From an uncultured Burkholderiales bacterium (lineage in GTDB: Bacteria; Pseudomonadota; Gammaproteobacteria; Burkholderiales; Burkholderiaceae_C), in contig CAIWWN010000180.1 of NCBI GenBank assembly GCA_903916355.1, positions 1 through 43,765 on the forward strand: 43,765 nt of DNA, written 5' to 3'. The notes below the pieces were generated by a model. It did not search any database and was not told where the DNA came from. It saw nothing but the letters and a program-made list of their open reading frames with translations. How positions within the stretch are numbered: the first letter of the stretch is position 1; each line of letters begins with the position of its first letter. Below, one piece after another: positions 37,512 to 43,765 of the stretch. A program made the translations under genes and the position numbers.

Positions 37512-38774
37512 TTAACCGCCAATCGGGAAGGGCGCGATCAGGTTGCCGGATTTGAATTTCTCGGGATAAAGAATCACCTGCGTGCCCGGTTGGTCGAATT
37601 GGCCCAACTCTTTGCCATTGACCTTTTGAAATTGCGTCATCAAGATGCGCGGTTCGGCCCACTCCCCACCCGGGGCGAATTTGATATCTCCCGAAACGGT
37701 TTTGAATGTGGTCTTGTGGATGTATTCAGCCAGCACATCGTCTTTCAATGTTTTGGTGGCGGTGACGGCTTGTTCGAGCACTTGCATTTGCGCATAGGTC
37801 GTGGGCGGAACATAAAACCCCAGCGCGTCCAGACCTTGGCCTGCGGTCGCGGTGCGGTAGCGGGTAATCATCTCTTTGATGCCAGGGAACTGCATGCTCG
37901 GCTCGGGCAAATACAGCTCGTAGTTCACCAGGCCGTTGATCACACCCGACAGTTGTTGCTTCAGGGCTGCCACTTGCAGGCCCACCATCGCGCCACCAAA
38001 CATGGTGGCTTTCAGTTTGATTTCAGCGGCTGCGCGGATGAGCCCGGAGCTGTCGGCCACATAAGAGCCAGCGAAAATCAGATCCGGTTTCACCGCCGCG
38101 ATGGCGCGCACCACCGAAGAAAAATCGACCTGGTTGGGGGGATACGATTTGTCATAAACAATCTTGAAGCCCAGCCGCTTGGCATGGTTGCGCGCACCTT
38201 CGAGTGCGTTGTTGGCAAACTCAGAATCTGCGCCCACCAAGGCCACGGTTTGCGGCCTGGGGGTGAGTTTGGCGGCCACTTCAAAGAAGCCGCGCGCCAG
38301 CTCATCTTTGCCATTGGGCCCATATGCCATGATTTGAAAGTACTTGTCGTATTTGAACTGGTCATTCACACCCAAAGCCAGATTGCCCATCAGGAGCTTT
38401 TTCCGCTCCATGATCAAGGGCATGGCCGGTGCAATCAAATTGGTCCCCGTGCCAACCAGCAAGTCCACCTTGTCAATGTCCAACAACTTGGTGAACAAAC
38501 CGGGCGTTAAGGTGGGGTTGGTTTGATCGTCGTAAATCACCAATTCAACTTTGCGACCCAACAGTCCGCCGCGCTTGTTGACGTCATCCAGCCACAGCTG
38601 CATGGTCGCTTGTGCGACCTTGCCGATCGATGCATTGCCGCCCGTCAAGGGCAAGGTGCCGCCCAATTTAATCGGACCTGTTTGTCCAAATCCAGCACCT
38701 GAATAAACCAAGGCTGTCGAGGCAGGCAAGGCCCAAAGGACACGTCTGCGCGAGGGATGAGCGTTGTGGGTCAT
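37512..38774 (-). CDS. Liv-type ABC transporter substrate-binding protein
   Basis: IKLGGTLPLTGGNASIGKVAQATMQLWLDDVNKRGGLLGRKVELVIYDDQTNP. Confidence 0.92.
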   Translation of the reverse strand: MTHNAHPSRRRVLWALPASTALVYSGAGFGQTGPIKLGGTLPLTGGNASIGKVAQATMQLWLDDVNKRGGLLGRKVELVIYDDQTNPTLTPGLFTKLLDIDKVDLLVGTGTNLIAPAMPLIMERKKLLMGNLALGVNDQFKYDKYFQIMAYGPNGKDELARGFFEVAAKLTPRPQTVALVGADSEFANNALEGARNHAKRLGFKIVYDKSYPPNQVDFSSVVRAIAAVKPDLIFAGSYVADSSGLIRAAAEIKLKATMFGGAMVGLQVAALKQQLSGVINGLVNYELYLPEPSMQFPGIKEMITRYRTATAGQGLDALGFYVPPTTYAQMQVLEQAVTATKTLKDDVLAEYIHKTTFKTVSGDIKFAPGGEWAEPRILMTQFQKVNGKELGQFDQPGTQVILYPEKFKSGNLIAPFPIGG

Positions 38775-38821
38775 GGGGTCTCCAATGGATCAAAGAGTTT
38801 GGATAGATGACCGTAGCACAA

Positions 38822-38843
38822 ACCAAATGTACGTGCAATTGGT
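38822..38843. promoter_or_regulatory. 22-bp imperfect palindrome ACCAAATGTACGTGCAATTGGT in divergent promoter region
   Basis: 18 of 22 positions symmetric; lies between divergently transcribed 38774(-) and 38931(+). Confidence 0.6.
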
Positions 38844-38930
38844 CTGATCATGTGAAAACCCTATGTATACGGTCGATTGATTTCGAACTATTCTTGCCTC
38901 CGTAGACAACTTCAAAGAGATGAGTTCACC

Positions 38931-40040
38931 ATGCGTCTTGGTTACTTCACCATGCCCGTTCACCCTGCTTCGCGCAGCCCCACAGAAACCTTGCGCGAGG
39001 ACCGAGACATCATCATCTTGGCGGATCAACTGGGCTACCACGACGCGTTTGTCGGCGAGCATTTGACGGACCTGGTGGAGAACATCACCAGCAGCATGAT
39101 GTTTCAGGCCACGCTGATTCATTCGACCAAGAACATCCGCTTGGGCACCGGCACTTCCAATTTGGCGCATGTGCATCCGGTTTTGGTGGCGTGTCACGCC
39201 GCCATGTTCGATCACTTGTCTGAAGGCCGCTTTATTTTGGGCGTCAGTCCAGGTGCGCTTGCCTCGGACGCGGAGGCGCTGGGCATTTTGGACCAAGACC
39301 GCAATCAGATGTTCGCGGAATCCATCGATGTGATTTTGAAGCTGTGGCAAAGCGATCCGCCTTACAACATTGATTTGCCTGGCAACCGCTTCAAAGTCAC
39401 CACGCAAACGACGCTCGATGAGTTTTGCCACACCGGCAAGATGTACAAGCCTTACCAGCGCCCGCGCCCTGAAATTGTCGGCACCGTGGTGGCGCCCTTT
39501 TCAAAGGGTGTGATTGCCATGGGCGAGAAAGACTTGCACCCTATATCGGCCAACTTTCTGTATGACAAATGGGTGTCTTCCCACTGGGATAACTATGCCC
39601 AAGGCAAAGCCAATGTGGGCCTTGAGGCTTCACGCGCCGATTGGCGTGTGGCACGCACCATCATGGTGAATGATGACGACAAAGTGGCGCGTGATTACGG
39701 CAAGTCGTCGGAGCAAAGTCCGTATCGCTTTTATTACCGCAACTTGGGCTACAAACTGCGCAAAGGCAAGCGCGATGCGGTGTTCACCATGGATGGCAAA
39801 ACGCCGGAAGCCCCGGTGCCCTTGGACGACATTCTCGACCAGCTGGTGATTGCCGGCAGTGTCAGCCATGTGGTCGACGAGATTTTAAAATTGCATGAAA
39901 AATTGGGCGGCTTTGGTGAACTGGTGTATGCCGGTTTAGACTGGGCCGATCCCGTGCTGTCGCGCCGTTCGATGGTGTTGATGGCCGAGCAAGTCATGCC
40001 GCGCGTGCGCCAAGCCTTGGGCTTGCCTTCCGAAATCTAA
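38931..40040 (+). CDS. LLM-class flavin-dependent monooxygenase
   Basis: MRLGYFTMPVHP, LADQLGYHDAFVGEHLTDL, NIRLGTGTSNLAHVHPVLVACHAAMFDHLSEGRFILGVSPGA. Confidence 0.93.
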   Translation: MRLGYFTMPVHPASRSPTETLREDRDIIILADQLGYHDAFVGEHLTDLVENITSSMMFQATLIHSTKNIRLGTGTSNLAHVHPVLVACHAAMFDHLSEGRFILGVSPGALASDAEALGILDQDRNQMFAESIDVILKLWQSDPPYNIDLPGNRFKVTTQTTLDEFCHTGKMYKPYQRPRPEIVGTVVAPFSKGVIAMGEKDLHPISANFLYDKWVSSHWDNYAQGKANVGLEASRADWRVARTIMVNDDDKVARDYGKSSEQSPYRFYYRNLGYKLRKGKRDAVFTMDGKTPEAPVPLDDILDQLVIAGSVSHVVDEILKLHEKLGGFGELVYAGLDWADPVLSRRSMVLMAEQVMPRVRQALGLPSEI

Positions 40041-40051
40041 TTGGAGTATTC

Positions 40052-40648
40052 ATGAGTCAAACTCACCTTGGGTCTGCGGCACTGGACCGCATGCCCGCCA
40101 TTGCCGACGCCGATATGTCGGTCGCCCAAAAAACCGTCATGGACGAAATCGCGGCCGGCCCACGGGGCCGCATTGGCGGGCCCTTCATTCCTTTGATGCG
40201 CAGTCCTGAGTTAATGAACCGTGTGCAAAAAGTGGGTGAATATCTGCGCTTTCACAACACGGTGGGGCTGCGTAATTCTGAATTTGCGGTTTTGATCGTG
40301 GCGCGCCATTGGGGCCAACCGATCGAGTGGGCCATCCACCGCACCATCGCGGAGCGTGAAGGCGTTTTGCCTGCCACCTGTGACGCGATTGCGCAGGGAC
40401 GCCGCCCAGACGATATGACCGCCGATGAGACCTTGATTTACGACACGCTCGAAGAATTGCGCTCCAACCGCTGCTTGAGCGATGTCACTTATGACCGTGT
40501 GCGCCAGCGCTTTGGCGAGCAAGGCGTGATCGATATGGTGGCGCATTACGGCTATTACAGCTTGCTGGCCATGACCATGAATGTGGCGCGCACCGCATTG
40601 CCTGAAGGCACCGAAGGCGTCTCGGGCCTCAAGGTTTTCCCGGGCTAA
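40052..40648 (+). CDS. Carboxymuconolactone decarboxylase (CMD)/AhpD-like family protein
   Basis: GPFIPLMRSPELMNRVQKVGEYLRFHNTVGLRNSEFAVLIVARHWGQPIEWAIH. Confidence 0.85.
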   Translation: MSQTHLGSAALDRMPAIADADMSVAQKTVMDEIAAGPRGRIGGPFIPLMRSPELMNRVQKVGEYLRFHNTVGLRNSEFAVLIVARHWGQPIEWAIHRTIAEREGVLPATCDAIAQGRRPDDMTADETLIYDTLEELRSNRCLSDVTYDRVRQRFGEQGVIDMVAHYGYYSLLAMTMNVARTALPEGTEGVSGLKVFPG

Positions 40649-40711
40649 CGGCCATTCACGTCACGCCATGAAAAACGCCCCGGTTGACGGCCGAGGCGGT
40701 TTCAGAGTGAA

Positions 40712-40727
40712 GTGGCCTTCAGGCCAC
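40712..40727. terminator. Hairpin GTGGCCT-tc-AGGCCAC downstream of pckG
   Basis: Perfect 7-bp stem, no clear T tract. Confidence 0.35.
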
Positions 40728-40735
40728 GGCGCTGC

Positions 40736-42607
40736 TTACAGCGCTGACAAGCGGCTTTCCAGCGCGCCTTTGGTCTCGAGCAAGGCTTTGGGCATGTGGT
40801 AGGCCAGTTGCTCAAAATGGGTGTCGTGGAGTTTGAGCTCTTCAACCCAGGTGGCTTTGTCGATGCTGGTCACGGTTTTGAATTGCTCCTCACTAAAGCT
40901 GATGCCCGTCCAGTTGATTTCAGCGTACTGCGGCGCCACGCCGAACATGGTGTCGTGACCCACGGCTTTGCCTTCCAAGCGGTCAATCATCCACTTGAGC
41001 ACGCGCATGTTGTCGCCGTAGCCGGGCCAGACGAACTTGCCATCGTCGCCTTTGCGGAACCAGTTCACACAAAACATGCTGGGCAGCTTGTGGCCGCCGT
41101 CTTGGCTCTTGGCACCGATATCGAGCCAGTGCTGAAAGTAGTCGCTCATGTTGTAGCCGCAAAACGGCAGCATGGCGAACGGGTCGCGGCGCACCACGCC
41201 TTGTGTACCCACCGCCGCGGCGGTGGTCTCGGAGCCCATGGTGGCGGCCATGTACACGCCCTCCTGCCAGTTGCGTGCTTCAGTCACCAAGGGCACGGTG
41301 GTCGAGCGGCGGCCGCCGAACATGAAGGCGTCAATCGGCACGCCGGCGGGATCGTCCCAAGCGGGGTCGAGTGCCGGGTTGTTGATCGCGGCCACGGTGA
41401 AGCGGGCATTGGGGTGAGCGGCTTTGGCGCCAGTCTCTTTGGCAATTTGCGGTGTCCAGTCCTTGCCTTGCCAGTCGATCAAATGATCGGGCAGTTTGCC
41501 GCTGTCTTTTTCCATGCCTTCCCACCACACGTCGCCGTCATCGGTCAACGCGACGTTGGTGTAAATCACGTTCTTGTCCAAGCTGGCCATGCAGTTGGGG
41601 TTGGTGTGGAAGTTGGTGCCCGGGGCCACGCCAAAGTAACCGGCTTCGGGGTTGATGGCGTACATCTTGCCGTCGGCGTGGGGCTTGACCCAGGCGATGT
41701 CATCACCGATGGTGGTGACCTTCCAGCCGTCAAAGCCTTTTGGCGGCACCAGCATGGAGAAGTTGGTTTTACCGCAAGCGCTGGGGAAAGCCGCAGCCAC
41801 GTGGTACTTTTTGCCTTCAGGGTTGGTCACGCCGAGAATCAGCATGTGTTCGGCCAACCAGCCTTGCTCGCGGCCCATGTTGGAGGCGATGCGCAGCGCA
41901 AAGCACTTCTTGCCGAGCAAGGCGTTGCCGCCATAGCCCGAGCCGTAAGACCAGATCTCGCGCGTCGCAGGGTAGTGCACGATGTACTTGGTGCTGGGGT
42001 TGCAAGGCCAGGGGGTGCTGTCCTTTTGACCCGCGGCCAAAGGCGCGCCCACGGTGTGCATGCAAGGCACGAACTCGCCCTCGGTGCCCAGCACGTCAAA
42101 CACGGCTTTGCCCATGCGGGTCATCAGTTTTTGGTTCACGGCCACGTAGGCGCTGTCGGTCAACTCGATGCCGATGTGGCTGATGTGCGAGCCCAATGGG
42201 CCCATTGAAAATGGCACCACATACATGGTGCGGCCGGCCATGCAGCCGTCAAACAAGGGGCGCAGAGTGGCGCGCATTTGCGCGGGTTCCATCCAGTTGT
42301 TGGTGGGGCCGGCGTCTTCTTTTTGGGCTGAGCAAATGTAGGTGCGGTCTTCCACACGGGCCACGTCTGACGGGTCAGAGCAGGCCAAAAAGCTGCCAGG
42401 GCGCTTGGCGGGGTTGAGCTTTTTGAAGGTACCCGCAGTGACCAGTTCGGCGCACAGGCGGTCGTATTCTTCTTGTGAGCCATCGCACCAGTAGATGCTT
42501 TCGGGCTTGCACAGGGCGGCCATTTCGGCGACCCAAGCCACCAGCTTGGCGTTTTTCACATACGTGGGCGTATTCAGGTTCAGGCCCTGCATCACGGGTG
42601 AGTTCAT
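40736..42607 (-). CDS. pckG: Phosphoenolpyruvate carboxykinase (GTP)
   Basis: [54 protein letters not shown]. Confidence 0.96.
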   Translation of the reverse strand: MNSPVMQGLNLNTPTYVKNAKLVAWVAEMAALCKPESIYWCDGSQEEYDRLCAELVTAGTFKKLNPAKRPGSFLACSDPSDVARVEDRTYICSAQKEDAGPTNNWMEPAQMRATLRPLFDGCMAGRTMYVVPFSMGPLGSHISHIGIELTDSAYVAVNQKLMTRMGKAVFDVLGTEGEFVPCMHTVGAPLAAGQKDSTPWPCNPSTKYIVHYPATREIWSYGSGYGGNALLGKKCFALRIASNMGREQGWLAEHMLILGVTNPEGKKYHVAAAFPSACGKTNFSMLVPPKGFDGWKVTTIGDDIAWVKPHADGKMYAINPEAGYFGVAPGTNFHTNPNCMASLDKNVIYTNVALTDDGDVWWEGMEKDSGKLPDHLIDWQGKDWTPQIAKETGAKAAHPNARFTVAAINNPALDPAWDDPAGVPIDAFMFGGRRSTTVPLVTEARNWQEGVYMAATMGSETTAAAVGTQGVVRRDPFAMLPFCGYNMSDYFQHWLDIGAKSQDGGHKLPSMFCVNWFRKGDDGKFVWPGYGDNMRVLKWMIDRLEGKAVGHDTMFGVAPQYAEINWTGISFSEEQFKTVTSIDKATWVEELKLHDTHFEQLAYHMPKALLETKGALESRLSAL

Positions 42608-42788
42608 GGGAAAGCTCCTAAGTTTAAAAATCGTTTTTTGAAAAACGCCATGGTTTGAGCCCACTGCTTTTCAGAAATCGATTCCCCTGGGTCACAATAG
42701 TTGCACGCGGTTCGTGTAACGCCGTTGTAACCGGACCTGAATTTTAGGGAGTCGAACCTGTGCGTGCCTTTCAAACAAGGAAATAATT

Positions 42789-43595
42789 ATGCAAAACTTG
42801 CATAGGGTTATGCACTTGGCAAGAGTTGGACTGGGGGTCATGGCTTGTGGCTGGATGATGGGGGTGTGGGCGCAGCCTGGGGGCAGCGCGGCCCCCAAAC
42901 CAGCGATCAAGGTGGCGGCTGCAAGTAATTTGAAATTTGTTTTGACCGATTTACGTTCTTTGTACCGGCAACAAACCGGCTTGGAGGTGCAGCTGAACTT
43001 AGGGGCCTCCGGCGCTTTGGTACAGCAAATCCGCCAAGGGTTGCCGGTGATGTTGTTTGTATCGGCCGATGAGGAGCGGGTCGACGAGCTCGTGAAAGCC
43101 GGATGGACACAAGATGCCGGGCAGCGCTACGCCACAGGCCGTTTGGCTGTGCTGGTGCCCAAAGACAGCCCATTGCCGCTGGAGGGCGGCCTGAAAGCCG
43201 TGGTGCAGGCGCTGCACAAGCAAGACAAGTTGGCTATAGCGAACCCTGAATTGGCCCCTTACGGATGGGCAGCCCAAGAGGCCCTGAACCATGAGGGGGT
43301 GTGGGCGTTGGCGCAGTCCCGGTTGGTCAAGGGCGAAAATATTGCGCAGACCACCCAGTTTGTGGTGACCGGGGCGGCTGCAGCGGGCATCACGGCCCTG
43401 TCCTTGGTGATGTCGCCTGAGGTGGCGCAGCGCACACGCTTCAAGGTCATTTCGGCGGGCTTGCATGCGCCTCTGCACCAAAAACTGGTGCTGCTCAAGG
43501 GCGCCAATCCCGAAACCCGGCAGTTTCGGGATTTCTTGCTCTCGCCGGCAGCGCGGGCGGTGTTCCAGCGGCATGGGTACGATACGAGCCCATGA
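42789..43595 (+). CDS. modA: Molybdate ABC transporter substrate-binding protein
   Basis: IKVAAASNLKFVLTDLRSLYRQQTGLEVQLNLGASGALVQQIRQGLPVMLFVSADEERVDEL. Confidence 0.93.
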   Translation: MQNLHRVMHLARVGLGVMACGWMMGVWAQPGGSAAPKPAIKVAAASNLKFVLTDLRSLYRQQTGLEVQLNLGASGALVQQIRQGLPVMLFVSADEERVDELVKAGWTQDAGQRYATGRLAVLVPKDSPLPLEGGLKAVVQALHKQDKLAIANPELAPYGWAAQEALNHEGVWALAQSRLVKGENIAQTTQFVVTGAAAAGITALSLVMSPEVAQRTRFKVISAGLHAPLHQKLVLLKGANPETRQFRDFLLSPAARAVFQRHGYDTSP

Positions 43596-43765
43596 TGGAT
43601 TGGCACGCTGCGCAAGTTTCCCTGACCTTGGCCGTTTTGACGGCGGGCCTGTTGCTGCCCGTGGGCTTGTGGCTGGCCCGCTGGTTGGCAACCACGCATT
43701 GGGCCGGCCGCCCCCTGGTGGAGGCCCTGTTGTTGCTGCCTTTGCTGCTGCCGCCGACCGTGATC
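43592..43765 (+). CDS. modB: Molybdate ABC transporter permease, 3' end outside window
   Basis: ATGA overlap with modA; MMDWHAAQVSLTLAVLTAGLLLPVGLWLARWLA...VEALLLLPLLLPPTVI. Confidence 0.85.
   Translation, partial: MMDWHAAQVSLTLAVLTAGLLLPVGLWLARWLATTHWAGRPLVEALLLLPLLLPPTVI

Noticed and set aside
38790-39431. 213-aa minus-strand ORF across the divergent promoter and LLM 5' end
   Set aside because: Overlaps the well-supported LLM gene antisense and the promoter dyad; no domain signal.
40796-42208. 470-aa plus-strand ORF opposite pckG
   Set aside because: Antisense shadow ORF rich in His/Val/Gly; pckG on the other strand is unambiguous.

Overview
The window is GC-rich bacterial chromosome, most like a betaproteobacterium of the Comamonadaceae type. 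That assignment is inferred from gene content only. Most of it is ordinary metabolism: acetoacetyl-CoA synthetase (5' truncated), a CLC antiporter, a Mo-hydroxylase/SoxYZ-like operon, HPPD, four Bug-type binding proteins, GST, esterase, DapD, AcuI, PhoD, a LytS/LytTR pair, a long minus-strand Liv-ABC/catabolic operon with a divergent LLM monooxygenase, GTP-PEPCK, and modA/modB (truncated at the window end). The most distinctive part is about 10.5-17.8 kb. At 11338-13485 I see what looks like an integron cassette array with no integrase in the window (CALIN-like). It holds small plus-strand genes separated by attC-like imperfect palindromes. In three of the cassettes the two ends are near-perfect reverse complements of each other, as expected if each was once a circular cassette. 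The cassettes encode a Rap1a/Tai-like protein, a striking (Y[T/S]GVGGGx)11 octapeptide-repeat protein, a protein with a HEPN-like R-N-x4-H motif, an ABM-like protein, and probably a PaaI-type thioesterase. The array is flanked by toxin-antitoxin genes: a PIN gene with no obvious start codon, an intact BrnTA followed by a truncated BrnT with intact BrnA-like partner, and HipBA. All assignments come from reading sequence and translations; no search or folding was run.
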